Shown here in pieces: positions 47,927-58,371 of a DNA stretch of 64,000 bases; the first letter of the stretch is position 1; the number at the start of each line of letters is the position of its first letter. Made by a program: the position numbers and the translations under genes. A model generated the notes under the pieces. That model was not told the DNA's origin and searched no databases. It was given only the letters and a program-made list of their open reading frames with translations. The stretch is from NCBI RefSeq assembly GCF_026319325.1, contig NZ_JAPDMU010000003.1, positions 62,001 through 126,000 of the forward strand, given 5' to 3'. This DNA is from Methylophaga sp. OBS3. GTDB lineage: Bacteria; Pseudomonadota; Gammaproteobacteria; Nitrosococcales; Methylophagaceae.

Positions 47927-49507
47927 TCAGAGATGTTCACGTGTTGCCCGGAATTCAATCTCAGGCCAGCGCTCCATGGTCAGATCAAGATTAACCCGAG
48001 TTGGGGCAATATAGGTCAGATTATCAGCGCCATCTAATGCCAAGTTAAGAGAGGCTTTACGTTTAAACTCCTCGAGTTTTTTCGCATCATCACAATAGAC
48101 CCAACGGGCCGTGTGAACTTGTACCGGCTCGTAAGCACACTCAACGCCATATTCACCTTTAAGACGATGAACAACCACATCGAACTGCAGCACACCGACT
48201 GCGCCGAGAATAAGGTCGTTGTTATCTAATGGACGGAATAACTGAGTAGCGCCCTCTTCACTCAATTGTTGTAAGCCTTTTAGCAAGGCTTTGTTTTTAA
48301 GCGGATCTTTCAGACGAACACGACGGAATAATTCAGGTGCGAAGTACGGAATACCCGTGAATTGCAGATCTTCACCAACGGTAAAGGTATCGCCAATCTG
48401 AATCGTGCCATGATTATGCAGACCAAGAATATCACCCGGCCAAGCTTCTTCTGCTTGCTCACGTTCAGCCGCCATAAAGGTCACGGCATTAGCAATCGTC
48501 ACATCTTTACCGATACGCGTTTGGCGTAATTTCATGCCTTTAGTGTAATGCCCGCTACAAACGCGCATAAAGGCAATTCGGTCGCGGTGTTTTGGGTCCA
48601 TATTGGCTTGGATTTTAAAGACAAAGCCAGTGAAGTTCTCTTCATTGGCTTCAACGCTACGCGTTTTGGTTTCACGCGCTTGTGGTGCTGGCGCGAACTC
48701 GACATAAGCATCCATGAGCTCAGTGACACCAAAGTTGTTCATGGCCGAACCAAAGAAAACAGGCGTCATTTCACCAGCAAGAAAAGCGTCTAAATCAAAT
48801 TGATCACTCGCGCCACGCACCAGCTCAATTTCATCACGTAGGTCCTGCGCCATGCTGCCAAATAATTCATCAAGGCGAGGGTTATCCAAACCTTGAATTA
48901 ATTCCCCGGCATCTTTGCTGTGCGGTTCAAATAAACGCACGCTGTCATTGTAGAGGTGAAAAATACCTTTAAAGCCTTTACCCATTCCGATGGGCCAAGT
49001 CATCGGCGCACAACGAATATCCAAGATACGCTCGACTTCATCAAGAAGTTCAAGCGGTTCACGCCCCTCACGGTCTAATTTATTAATAAAGGTCAGAATC
49101 GGCGTATCACGTAAACGACACACTTCCATCAATTTAATGGTACGTTCTTCAACACCTTTGGCGCTATCAATAACCATCAGAGCTGAGTCAACAGCCGTTA
49201 ACGTACGATAGGTATCTTCAGAGAAGTCGGCGTGACCCGGTGTATCAAGCAGGTTAACGATTCTGTCTTTGTAGGGAAATTGCATGACAGAAGATGTCAC
49301 CGAAATCCCACGCTCTTTCTCCATTTCCATCCAGTCAGAAGTGGCATGTTTGTCTGTTTTTCTAGACTTAACACTACCTGCCATCTGAATAGCACCACCG
49401 AATAACAGCAGCTTTTCAGTCAGCGTTGTTTTACCCGCGTCGGGATGCGAAATAATGGCAAAAGTACGGCGTTTATTAACCGCTGTTTGCAGGGTTGGAT
49501 TAGACAT
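47927..49507 (-). CDS. prfC: Peptide chain release factor 3
   Basis: A 526-residue translational GTPase with [13 protein letters not shown] (P-loop), the DTPGHADF switch and [10 protein letters not shown]. It recycles RF1 and RF2 after termination. Length and N-terminus match the family. It lies between the phytochrome-like gene and the molybdopterin gene, on the same strand as both but with gaps of about 80 and 180 bases. Confidence 0.96.
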   Translation of the reverse strand: MSNPTLQTAVNKRRTFAIISHPDAGKTTLTEKLLLFGGAIQMAGSVKSRKTDKHATSDWMEMEKERGISVTSSVMQFPYKDRIVNLLDTPGHADFSEDTYRTLTAVDSALMVIDSAKGVEERTIKLMEVCRLRDTPILTFINKLDREGREPLELLDEVERILDIRCAPMTWPIGMGKGFKGIFHLYNDSVRLFEPHSKDAGELIQGLDNPRLDELFGSMAQDLRDEIELVRGASDQFDLDAFLAGEMTPVFFGSAMNNFGVTELMDAYVEFAPAPQARETKTRSVEANEENFTGFVFKIQANMDPKHRDRIAFMRVCSGHYTKGMKLRQTRIGKDVTIANAVTFMAAEREQAEEAWPGDILGLHNHGTIQIGDTFTVGEDLQFTGIPYFAPELFRRVRLKDPLKNKALLKGLQQLSEEGATQLFRPLDNNDLILGAVGVLQFDVVVHRLKGEYGVECAYEPVQVHTARWVYCDDAKKLEEFKRKASLNLALDGADNLTYIAPTRVNLDLTMERWPEIEFRATREHL

Positions 49508-49588
49508 ATTGGTTTCTTAATTAAACTGCTTAGCGCCGGTTCGGCAAGACCGCGTATTTTCGCTGAAATCTGTTAGCGTGACAAACTG

Positions 49589-51634
49589 CTAGTCTGCAAG
49601 CTCAATACAATTCCGGCCATTTTGTTTGGCGGCATACATAGCCTTATCTGCTCGCTCTACCAAAGCGCGGCGACTTTCCCCTGATTGCCACTGGGCAACA
49701 CCAATACTAATCGTCACCTGCCCTACGCCTGCGAACTGCACTTTCGCAATATGTTTGCGCAACCGATCAGCCAATTCCCCAGCTTCATTTAGAACGCTAT
49801 TTGAAACCAGCACGATAAACTCTTCACCACCCCAGCGACCTAAAAAGTCACTGCCGCGCAATAGGCTATGTACTTCAGTTGCCAGACGTTTTAACACCTC
49901 ATCACCAGTTTTATGGCCAAATTTATCGTTCACTTGTTTGAAGTGATCAACATCAAACAGTAAAACTGAAAAAGGTCGTTGATAACGTGCTGCGGCGGAT
50001 AATTCAGCATCCATCGCTTGCTCAACACGATAACGATTCCAAACTTGGGTGAGTGAATCGGTATGAGCGATTTCTTGCAGCCTTATATTTGCGGCATTGA
50101 GATGCTTATTTAGCAAGTTAATCTCATTAACGCTCAATGCCACCATTAAGTCCTCAGCCAAATCCAGCGCCGCCTTTTTCTCAATTTTTAACCATTCGGC
50201 ACTGCGGTCATTGATGATTTCAACGCAAACCTCTCGTGGCATATCATCAGATTTTCGTAACTCGCCACTACAGATATTTTTGAGCTCATCATAATGGCCA
50301 AGCCACTTTTGTTCTTGCTGCATTGCCATACGAAACATCAACATCCAGCCTTTTTTTGCTGACTCACTGGGCAGGCGGACCGCCATTAAGCCGACGCGAT
50401 TTCTTAAGTCAACCAAATCATTTAATTCGGTTTGATTTAGTTGGCTGGAGAACCAAATGACATCATCAGGAAAGTTGTGGGTCAGCCACTTAGTAATAAT
50501 TTCTATTTCATAGGCCGCCAAGGTCTCTGAGAAGCAAGAGACTTTATTGTTGTAACTCAAAGCAAAACCACACAAATCAAACAGCTTTAACCAGCTATCA
50601 ACATGGCTTTTGAATAATTCATCTGGGCTGCTAAAAATTGTTCGCTCACTGGAAAGTAGCTCACGACTGTCCATGACTTGCTGTAAGAAAGACACATCCT
50701 TAATCTGCTGTAAAAGAAATAAGCGTTGTGAGGCCATTCTCACTAAATTAACCGCAGCATCACGCTGTAATGGCGAAAGCTCTTGTGCGGAAAAACTATG
50801 ACAAACTACTAATCCCCATAAAGTACGATGACTGTGAATCGCAATACTCAACGTGGCTTTAACCCCAATCTCAGTCAAGTTATCTTTATGCATCGAAGAT
50901 ATACGACGTAAATAACCATACGTCATATCGATTTTGGGTAAGTCAGCGGATATAGCAGGTATTAATGGCACTGATGGCGCATCAATATCGGGTACTGAGC
51001 GAACCGCATTTTTGCCATATCTTTCACGAACCCACTTAGGGATAACATAAGCCGGTAGGCGATATCCCAATAAGCGACGCTCGGGTTGTTTGCAAGTTTC
51101 GGCGACCACCGTCATATTGGCATCACTATCAAACTCGTTTAACACCACCCGTTCAAACCCTGTAATAGCTTGAACACCTTGTGTCAGGGTTTGTAACAAA
51201 CTGGGGATATCATTTGCATCAGCGAGATAACTTAGCCACTCATTCACGAGTGGTAATAATCGCTGCTCTCCTGCTCGCGATAAAGGCTCAAACTCAACAA
51301 TAATGTCATCACTACTTCGATAAGCCATAACATAAAAACGCTGGTAATGACCTCGAACTTGGCGGTTGATTACCATTGCTGCCGAGAGGCTTTCACGATT
51401 TTTTAATAAGCCAGTAAGCCTAGATAGCAGAATGCTACCGAGGAGATCTTGTGGCGAAGAGGCCAAAGCATCTTCGGGTAAAATGCCGAGAAAGTCAGAC
51501 AGATTAGCACTGACTTGTCGGACCTTTACCATTGCTGCATCGAAACGCAACAAGCAGCCATTATTTTGAATGACTTGTGAGTCACTTAACGCAGAAGTAT
51601 TTCCATCAGCTTGCTGCGAGACTAGGTTAGCCAT
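49589..51634 (-). CDS. Phytochrome-like PAS-GAF-PHY-GGDEF diguanylate cyclase lacking most chromophore-site residues
   Basis: A 681-residue protein. It has a PAS-2-like domain (about 17-115), a phytochrome GAF domain (about 140-290), a PHY-like domain (about 320-500) and GGDEF (about 520-681). AGGAG precedes the ATG at 51634. The cyclase site is GGEEF (602-606) with an inhibitory RGSD (593-596), so the output looks active. By eye against Deinococcus BphP, the N-terminal biliverdin Cys is missing, PASDIP is PAYVIP (V197), and Tyr positions are N166 and N252. His249 and His279 are kept. Whether any bilin binds is open. Confidence 0.85.
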   Translation of the reverse strand: MANLVSQQADGNTSALSDSQVIQNNGCLLRFDAAMVKVRQVSANLSDFLGILPEDALASSPQDLLGSILLSRLTGLLKNRESLSAAMVINRQVRGHYQRFYVMAYRSSDDIIVEFEPLSRAGEQRLLPLVNEWLSYLADANDIPSLLQTLTQGVQAITGFERVVLNEFDSDANMTVVAETCKQPERRLLGYRLPAYVIPKWVRERYGKNAVRSVPDIDAPSVPLIPAISADLPKIDMTYGYLRRISSMHKDNLTEIGVKATLSIAIHSHRTLWGLVVCHSFSAQELSPLQRDAAVNLVRMASQRLFLLQQIKDVSFLQQVMDSRELLSSERTIFSSPDELFKSHVDSWLKLFDLCGFALSYNNKVSCFSETLAAYEIEIITKWLTHNFPDDVIWFSSQLNQTELNDLVDLRNRVGLMAVRLPSESAKKGWMLMFRMAMQQEQKWLGHYDELKNICSGELRKSDDMPREVCVEIINDRSAEWLKIEKKAALDLAEDLMVALSVNEINLLNKHLNAANIRLQEIAHTDSLTQVWNRYRVEQAMDAELSAAARYQRPFSVLLFDVDHFKQVNDKFGHKTGDEVLKRLATEVHSLLRGSDFLGRWGGEEFIVLVSNSVLNEAGELADRLRKHIAKVQFAGVGQVTISIGVAQWQSGESRRALVERADKAMYAAKQNGRNCIELAD

Positions 51635-51801
51635 TTGTAAACTCCTGCAACTCGATGCTGCTTGGGCTGCTAACAACACTAGCGTGATTATAAATCTTCA
51701 AAGCCACAAATGTGGGGTTAATCATTTTCGTAAAACGCCAATGATCAATTAGAGTCCATTATTCGCGAGTGATTAAAATGTGCTTTAACTTAGTTATAAA
51801 C

Positions 51802-52662
51802 TCAGCGTAAAACCAATAATGCAACATCACTCATGCGTAACATCGTCGCAGTATTGCTACCCAGCAATAATTGACGAATACGACTATGACCGTAGGCGCC
51901 AATCACCATTAAATCAATTGATTTATGTTGTTGATACTGATGTAAAACCGGCTCTACCGCACCTTGCAGTAAACTTGGTGTAACCGAAAAGCCCGCCGTT
52001 AATAAAGTCTTCGCCGCATTGGTGAGCTGTTGCTGATGCTGTTCGGTATTTTCAGCAACCATAACCAAATGACAAGGCAGCCCGGTTAATAACTCACTTG
52101 TTGCGACTTTTTCGGTAGCTTTATCTGCCGTAGCACTTCCGTCATAAGCAAGCATAAATGATCGTGGTGCAACAAAATTCGGTAGCGTTACCAATACTGG
52201 ACGATGCACTGCACGAATGACATTTTCCAGATGACGCCCTAGTTTTCGGCTATCTTGTTCTGAGGTCTCCCCCTGACGGCCGATAACTAGCATCCGCGTG
52301 TCTTCTTGCAGATCTTCTAAAGTGCTAATCAGATCACCATGTCTCTGGTGTGTGGTGACCTCAGTGGCACCTTGTTGCTGCACGCGTTGTCGAGCACCTT
52401 GCAACATTAATTTGCCATGCTCTAGCGCAAGTCGGCTGCGCTTTTCTTCCAGCTCCACCAGCTGTTGCAATAAATTTTCACGGCTGCCCAAGCCGATATT
52501 GCCTGACAGATTTTGTCCTTCACTTTGTTTAATGTATTCCGACTTATCCAGCACATGTAATAAGTCTAAAGGCGCATTTAAACGCTGACAGGCCCAAGCT
52601 GCTGCATCACAAGCGGCTTCTGCGGCACTCGATCCATCAATACACGCAATAATTTTTGTCAT
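51802..52662 (-). CDS. Tandem universal stress protein (UspA family)
   Basis: A 286-residue protein with two Usp domains (about 1-145 and 152-286). The second keeps the ATP-binding G-2x-G-9x-G-S pattern (GAYGHSRIRQLLLGSNT); the first has a degenerate version. It starts 9 bases after the sulP stop with a GGAG site, so the two are co-transcribed. Usp-SulP pairing is common, and a regulatory role on the transporter is inferred, not shown. Confidence 0.92.
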   Translation of the reverse strand: MTKIIACIDGSSAAEAACDAAAWACQRLNAPLDLLHVLDKSEYIKQSEGQNLSGNIGLGSRENLLQQLVELEEKRSRLALEHGKLMLQGARQRVQQQGATEVTTHQRHGDLISTLEDLQEDTRMLVIGRQGETSEQDSRKLGRHLENVIRAVHRPVLVTLPNFVAPRSFMLAYDGSATADKATEKVATSELLTGLPCHLVMVAENTEQHQQQLTNAAKTLLTAGFSVTPSLLQGAVEPVLHQYQQHKSIDLMVIGAYGHSRIRQLLLGSNTATMLRMSDVALLVLR

Positions 52663-52671
52663 GTTTTTCTC

Positions 52672-54162
52672 CTAGTGGCCGCCCAACATTTTTTCGACTT
52701 CTTCTGGTTTGTCATGCACGCCAAATTTATCGACAATCGTGGCTGTCGCGGCGTTCATGCCAATCAAATCGACTTGTGTGCCTTCTCGACGGAATTTGAT
52801 CACCACTTTATCTAAAGCGGTTACTGCGGTGATATCCCAGAAATGAGCCTGACTCAAATCAATGACGACTTTATCCAGCGCTTCTTTGTAATCAAACGCT
52901 TTGGCAAATTTATCTGATGATGCGAAAAATACCTGACCCAACACTTGATAATGACGCTCGGTATCACCATCAAGCAAGGCACTTTTTACCACCATAAACT
53001 GGCCAACTTTATTGGCAAAGAATAAAGCTGCTAGTAGGACACCCACAAACACGCCAATAGCCAAATTATGTGTCGCCACAACAACAACGACTGTCACCAC
53101 CATCACAACATTAGTCGATAGTGGGTGTTTACGCATATCGCGAAGAGACTCCCACGAAAAAGTACCGATTGATACCATGATCATGACAGCCACCAAAGCT
53201 GCCATCGGGATCTGTACTAATAAGTCATCAAACACCAGAATCATCAAAATTAAAAAGAAACCGGCAGCAAATGTCGATAAACGTCCGCGACCACCAGATT
53301 TCACGTTAATGACTGACTGACCAATCATGGCGCAACCTGCCATACCACCAAACAGACCAGCACCAATATTGGCAATCCCCTGCCCTTTACATTCACGGTT
53401 TTTATCACTGCTGGTATCGGTAAGATCATCAATAATGGTTGCTGTCATCATTGACTCCAACAAACCCACCACAGCCAAACCAATTGAATACGGGAAAATG
53501 ATCGCTAACGTTTCAAAGTTCAACGGTACATCTGGCCACAAGAAAATTGGCAATGTGTCCGGTAATTCGCCCATATCACCCACTGTGCGAATATCAAGGT
53601 TGAGCACAATCGCAACAATCGTCAGCACAATAATGGTAATCAGCGGTGAAGGCAGCAACTTGCCAACCTTTGGTACGTATGGGAACAAGTAGATAATCGC
53701 TAAACCAGCGGCGGTCATGGCATAAACATGCCAAGTGACATTGGTCAGCTCAGGTAATTGCGCCATGAAGATAAGTATCGCTAGGGCATTCACAAAGCCT
53801 GTCACCACTGAGCGCGATACGAAGCGCATTAAATCACCAAGCTTTAAGTAACCGGCAATAATTTGGAAAACACCAGTAAGCAAGGTTGCAGCTAACAAAT
53901 ACTCTAAACCATGCTCTTTAACCAGGGTAATCATCAGCAACGCCATGGCACCCGTTGCCGCGGAAATCATACCTGGACGACCACCAACAAACGCGATGAT
54001 AACGGCGATACAAAATGACGCATATAGGCCAACTTTTGGATCAACACCGGCAATAATTGAAAAAGCGATTGCCTCAGGTACCAGCGCCAGTGCAACGACC
54101 AAACCCGCAATTAAATCTGCACGCACATTGCTCAGCCAATCGCGTTTCAGCGTCTGCAGCAT
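52672..54162 (-). CDS. SulP-family anion transporter with STAS domain
   Basis: A 496-residue SLC26/SulP transporter with about 10-14 membrane segments ([16 protein letters not shown] start, [12 protein letters not shown] and [18 protein letters not shown]) and a C-terminal STAS domain (about 395-490, [15 protein letters not shown]). Substrates in the family are sulfate, bicarbonate or dicarboxylates; the sequence does not settle which. It is upstream of and coupled to the usp gene. Confidence 0.93.
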   Translation of the reverse strand: MLQTLKRDWLSNVRADLIAGLVVALALVPEAIAFSIIAGVDPKVGLYASFCIAVIIAFVGGRPGMISAATGAMALLMITLVKEHGLEYLLAATLLTGVFQIIAGYLKLGDLMRFVSRSVVTGFVNALAILIFMAQLPELTNVTWHVYAMTAAGLAIIYLFPYVPKVGKLLPSPLITIIVLTIVAIVLNLDIRTVGDMGELPDTLPIFLWPDVPLNFETLAIIFPYSIGLAVVGLLESMMTATIIDDLTDTSSDKNRECKGQGIANIGAGLFGGMAGCAMIGQSVINVKSGGRGRLSTFAAGFFLILMILVFDDLLVQIPMAALVAVMIMVSIGTFSWESLRDMRKHPLSTNVVMVVTVVVVVATHNLAIGVFVGVLLAALFFANKVGQFMVVKSALLDGDTERHYQVLGQVFFASSDKFAKAFDYKEALDKVVIDLSQAHFWDITAVTALDKVVIKFRREGTQVDLIGMNAATATIVDKFGVHDKPEEVEKMLGGH

Positions 54163-54430
54163 AAGAATTTCCTAGTTTTATTTATATTGAGATAGATACC
54201 GACGGCAGTATCTTGGACAGCTGTGAAAACAAACGGTTATTTTCGAAGATGGCTTTATTTAGTTCAGCCCCTAAAGAAGGTCAAAACAAAGATTCTAAGC
54301 ATCTGAAAAGACGGCGATTATAGCCGAATCGAGGCTGTTCACTCAAATGTAAAAGCTAAAAGTCACTGTTACTCAAAGTGATAAAACTGCTGCTACAATC
54401 CGCAACTCAATCTCACGGCAATCAAAAGTT

Positions 54431-55690
54431 ATGGAAATCTATCAGGAATTATTAACCCGACTACAGAACCATCCACAGCTATGGATGATTACTGGCGCTA
54501 TCATCTTGGTGCTTGTTGCCTGGATTGCTAACTGGATTGTTAAACGGATTCTGGTGAGAGGTATCTACAAGTTTCTTCGTACCTCAGCCATCAATAAACA
54601 TAGCAGTATTGCTGACTCACCATTTATAGCTCGACTGGCAAATATCGTCCCAGCAGTCATTCTATCTTTAGGTGTCAATTTAGTACCAGACTTACCGGAA
54701 TTTGTTGTCACCGTCGTGCAAAACGTGAGTAGTGCTTTTGTTGTCCTCACCATTGCACTTGCTATCAGTAACTTACTGACTGTCGTTAACACCGCTTATG
54801 AAAAACGCCCTGATGCCTATCTAAAACCCATTAAAGGCTATATTCAGGTCATCAAAATCGTAGTATTTGCCATCGCGACCATTCTGGTTATTGCTTCACT
54901 TATCGACCGTTCCCCCTTAATTCTGTTGTCAGGGTTAGGTGCCATGGCAGCGGTATTGTTGTTGATATTCCAAGACACCTTGCTGTCATTAGTGGCCAGT
55001 GTACAAATCAGTTCTAACGATCTGATTCGTGTTGGTGACTGGATTGAAATGCCACAGCTCAATGCTGATGGTGATGTGATTGATATCGCATTACATACGG
55101 TCAAAGTGCAGAACTGGGATAAAACCATCAGCGTTATCCCTACAAAACGTTTTTTGAGTGATCCATTTAAAAACTGGCGTGGTATGAAAGAAGCTGGTGG
55201 TCGTCGTATAAAACGCAGTATTTTGATTGACCAACAATCCATTCATTTTCTTAGTGATGACGAAAAGAAAAAGCTCTATCGATTTAATCTACTAAGTCAG
55301 TATTTGACCGACAAACAAGCTGATATTGATGGTTGGAATTTAAAGCTTGAACAATGGGGTAAGGAGCCTGTTAATACCCGTCGTATCACTAACGTTGGTT
55401 GTTTCCGCGCTTATGTCAGTCAGTATCTAAAGAATCATCCGCATATTCGTCAGGATTTAACGCTCATGTCACGCCAACTGGCACCGACTGCTGATGGTTT
55501 GCCGCTGGAAATCTATTGTTTCACGAGCACGATTGAGTGGGTTGAGTACGAAGGTATTGCCTCAGATATATTTGATCACATGCTGGCGATCATGCCGGAG
55601 TTTGGGCTTCGCGTATTCCAGCACCCAAGTGGTGTCGATATGCGTGAACTTGGTTCTCGACCAACATTTACGGAAACCTCTAGCCCATAA
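54431..55690 (+). CDS. MscS-family mechanosensitive channel, YbdG-like
   Basis: A 419-residue protein close in length to E. coli YbdG (MscM). Five or so membrane segments lead into the MscS pore domain (GAMAAVLLLIFQDTLLSLVASVQ, key residues LIFQDTLLSLVAS) and the beta domain with RVGDWIEMPQLNADGDVIDI. The downstream FKNWRGMKEAGGRRIKRSI stretch is YbdG-specific. It releases solutes during hypo-osmotic shock. A separate promoter is expected in the 268 bases after sulP. Confidence 0.92.
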   Translation: MEIYQELLTRLQNHPQLWMITGAIILVLVAWIANWIVKRILVRGIYKFLRTSAINKHSSIADSPFIARLANIVPAVILSLGVNLVPDLPEFVVTVVQNVSSAFVVLTIALAISNLLTVVNTAYEKRPDAYLKPIKGYIQVIKIVVFAIATILVIASLIDRSPLILLSGLGAMAAVLLLIFQDTLLSLVASVQISSNDLIRVGDWIEMPQLNADGDVIDIALHTVKVQNWDKTISVIPTKRFLSDPFKNWRGMKEAGGRRIKRSILIDQQSIHFLSDDEKKKLYRFNLLSQYLTDKQADIDGWNLKLEQWGKEPVNTRRITNVGCFRAYVSQYLKNHPHIRQDLTLMSRQLAPTADGLPLEIYCFTSTIEWVEYEGIASDIFDHMLAIMPEFGLRVFQHPSGVDMRELGSRPTFTETSSP

Positions 55691-55729
55691 TATGCGTCAA
55701 TAGACTCACAATAATTCGGGAGCTGCGGG

Positions 55730-56926
55730 ATGGAGTTGTCGTCACGACAAATTAATTTATTAATCTTAATGCTCGCAGCACTCACAGCTATGGCACCATT
55801 GGCAATTGATGCCTACCTGCCCGCCATGCCGTCTATTGCCAGCCAACTACATGTGGCAATTCATGATGTTGAGTTATCACTAAGTCTCTTCCTTGGTGGC
55901 TTTGCTATGGGCCAGATTATTGGTGGCCCGCTGTCAGATCGTTTTGGTCGCCGCCGCGTTATCTTTTTAGGCATCAGCTTATTTATAATTGGTACAACGG
56001 GCATCGCTTTAAGCAACGCAATCGAGTCCATTTGGTTGTGGCGTGTATTTCAAGCCTTAGGTGGTGGTCTTGCCATCGTCAATGCCTCTGCTGTAATTCG
56101 AGATATCAGTAGTGGTCGTGATAGCGCACGTCATATGTCACAGATGGCGATTATCATGATGGTGGCGCCTTTAATGGCCCCCCTTATTGGCATGGTGTTG
56201 TTACATCTTGCAGGCTGGCGGGCTATTTTTATCTTTTTACTTATCTATGCCCTGTTATTAGGTTGGATGCTGATTCGTTATTTACCGGAAACCCATAAGC
56301 GCTCAGCGATCGCCAAAAGTCCCTTTAAACGTTATGCAGAAGTCTTAACACATCGTCATGCGATGGGATTTTTACTTGCCCAGTGCTGCTCTTATGGTGC
56401 GCTCTTTACCTTCATTACCGCGTCACCGACGGTTTACATGGGATATTTCGATGTCAGTGAAACGATCTATCCCTTTTTGTTTGGTGCCAATGTGATTGTG
56501 ATGGTGGTTTTTAATCGCGTGAATATGCGATTACTACATTTCCAACCACCAGCAGTATTACTTGGTATTGGCCAGCTATTACAGTTAACCGTTGGTTTGT
56601 TGCTTCTAGCTTATGTGCTATTGAGCACTGATATTCAGCTGTGGCTGCTGGTTGTTGGCATTATGTTGTTTATAGGCTTTCAAGGCCTGACAGTAGCCAA
56701 TGCGGTCGCCAGCACCGTTGAGTTTTTCCCACATAGTGCTGCCACAGCAACAGCATTATTAGGCTCTTGTGGTTTTCTGACTGGTGCGGCCAGTGGCTGG
56801 TTAGTAACCAGTTTGAGTGATGGCAGCCCTTTCCCGATGATTTTAGTGATGAGTCTTTGCGCCGTTTTTGGTTTGGCGTTCAAACGCATTATTCAGTCCG
56901 ATTACTGGTTAAAAGCAACAAATTAA
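55730..56926 (+). CDS. Bcr/CflA-family MFS drug exporter
   Basis: A 398-residue major facilitator with about 12 membrane segments. It has the family N-terminus MAPLAIDAYLPAMPSIA, the loop motif GPLSDRFGRRRVIF and the motif C-like region GWRAIF. Such pumps export drugs such as bicyclomycin, or amino acids and sulfonamides. A GGGAG site precedes the ATG. It ends shortly before the RND efflux operon. Confidence 0.93.
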   Translation: MELSSRQINLLILMLAALTAMAPLAIDAYLPAMPSIASQLHVAIHDVELSLSLFLGGFAMGQIIGGPLSDRFGRRRVIFLGISLFIIGTTGIALSNAIESIWLWRVFQALGGGLAIVNASAVIRDISSGRDSARHMSQMAIIMMVAPLMAPLIGMVLLHLAGWRAIFIFLLIYALLLGWMLIRYLPETHKRSAIAKSPFKRYAEVLTHRHAMGFLLAQCCSYGALFTFITASPTVYMGYFDVSETIYPFLFGANVIVMVVFNRVNMRLLHFQPPAVLLGIGQLLQLTVGLLLLAYVLLSTDIQLWLLVVGIMLFIGFQGLTVANAVASTVEFFPHSAATATALLGSCGFLTGAASGWLVTSLSDGSPFPMILVMSLCAVFGLAFKRIIQSDYWLKATN

Positions 56927-56930
56927 TTTG

Positions 56931-56947
56931 TTAACCGGTCATTAACC
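56931..56947 (+). promoter_or_regulatory. TTAACC direct repeat upstream of the RND operon, candidate response-regulator site
   Basis: TTAACC occurs at 56931-56936 and again at 56942-56947, an 11-bp period that matches how OmpR-family dimers bind and resembles the PmrA/QseB repeat (TTAA, five bases, TTAA class). It lies about 57 bases before the outer-membrane-factor start. Since the operon encodes such a regulator, autoregulation is plausible. Another TTAA lies at 56923. Two 6-mers near each other can also arise by chance. Confidence 0.45.
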
Positions 56948-57003
56948 TTCCCCCGATTATTGTCGGTAGCCAATACAGAAATGTTTTCTGGAGCTGATAC
57001 GTT

Positions 57004-58371
57004 TTGTTATTCACTCATAACTTGTCAAAACTCATTGTTTCTGCCACTTTGCTGGCATTGGTGGGCTGTAGTTTAAAACCTACACAACCTGACTATAATC
57101 AGGAAATTGAGCGCGAAAAGCAGACAATTGCTGATTGGCAAAACGATGTTGATGCCACCGGTGTTAGTGATCTTAATGATTTGATTAATGCGCCAGAAGT
57201 AATGCCTTGGGTTGAAACCGCACTCAACAATAACCCTAGCTTGCAGCAAACACTACTAACGCTACTGATATTAGAAAAACAACATACTGTTGCTGAGGCT
57301 GCACGATTGCCTATGGTTGGCGCTGGCTTTGGCGCTAATAGAATTCAAGATAGTGATGATAGTTTTAACAGTGAGCTTAGCATCAGCTGGCAAGTGGATT
57401 TATGGGGTCAGCTCAGCGATTTAGAACAAGCCGCTCAACAAGATATCGTACAGCAGTCGCTGTTATTACAATCAGCTCGCGACACGCTTGCAGCCGAAGT
57501 CATGAGTAATTGGCTGACATTAATCGCTCAGCAACGTGCTGCAGATATCGAGAGTCAAAGACTTAATAGCCTAAAACAAACCGAAGCCTTTATTTTGGCT
57601 CGCTATCAACTCGGCCTTGGCGTCTTAGAAGATCTAGATAGTGCTCGCACAGCCGTTGCCAGCTCCGAAGCAAGACTCACCGGCTTACGTGAAAATCAGC
57701 GCCAACAGCAAATATTTTTAAGGACATTACTGGGTCAGACCGAATTACCCTCACTAAAGGCATTGCCAGCAGATTATCCAACGGTGTTATTGCCACTCGC
57801 GGATTTACCAGAGCAAACCTTAGCGCGTCGCCCTGACCTTCAGGCCGCTTACGTGGCAATCTTAGCCGCCGATTTACGTACCGATGCGGCTTATAAAGAT
57901 CTGCTGCCACGATTAGATTTTCAAGCCATCTTGCAAGATGCTGCCAGCTCTCCTCGAGAGGCTTTATTTGGCGCACCAGCATGGTCATTACTTGGCCAAC
58001 TGACCGCGCCGTTGTACGAAGGTGGTCAACGTAAAGCGACCGCCGAAATTAACGCATTACAAACAGCGATTAATTATCAAGCTTATCGTGACCAACTGCT
58101 GACAGCCGTTACCGAAATCGAACAAGCACTGAGTTTTGAGCAAGCTCTGCAAAGTCAGCAGCAGTCGGTGGAAAAAGCACTAGCAAGCGCTGAGAACAAT
58201 TTATTGCAATACCGAGAAAGTTATCAAAATGGTTTAAGAACCATTTTGGATCTGCTGACTGTGCAACAACAAAACTTCGATTTGCAGGCACAACGTGATG
58301 ATTTGATTTATCAGCGCCTGCTCAACCGCATTAATCTTGGCCTTGCTTTAGGAATGGAGATCAACGCATGA
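57004..58371 (+). CDS. RND efflux outer-membrane factor (TolC/OprM-like lipoprotein)
   Basis: A 455-residue lipoprotein. The signal ends in a lipobox LVGC (about residue 22), and two repeats of the outer-membrane efflux-protein fold follow, with long helical hairpins (about 150-250 and 360-450). The start is a TTG at 57004 with GGAG about ten bases before it. It precedes the adaptor and pump genes, overlapping the adaptor by 4 bases. The outer membrane factor being first is less common than last in the operon. Confidence 0.9.
   Translation: MLFTHNLSKLIVSATLLALVGCSLKPTQPDYNQEIEREKQTIADWQNDVDATGVSDLNDLINAPEVMPWVETALNNNPSLQQTLLTLLILEKQHTVAEAARLPMVGAGFGANRIQDSDDSFNSELSISWQVDLWGQLSDLEQAAQQDIVQQSLLLQSARDTLAAEVMSNWLTLIAQQRAADIESQRLNSLKQTEAFILARYQLGLGVLEDLDSARTAVASSEARLTGLRENQRQQQIFLRTLLGQTELPSLKALPADYPTVLLPLADLPEQTLARRPDLQAAYVAILAADLRTDAAYKDLLPRLDFQAILQDAASSPREALFGAPAWSLLGQLTAPLYEGGQRKATAEINALQTAINYQAYRDQLLTAVTEIEQALSFEQALQSQQQSVEKALASAENNLLQYRESYQNGLRTILDLLTVQQQNFDLQAQRDDLIYQRLLNRINLGLALGMEINA

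Noticed and set aside
53945-54175. Plus-strand frame inside sulP, and similar frames such as 61214-61630 minus
   Set aside because: They run antisense or out of frame over well-conserved genes, have no ribosome site and give low-complexity products.
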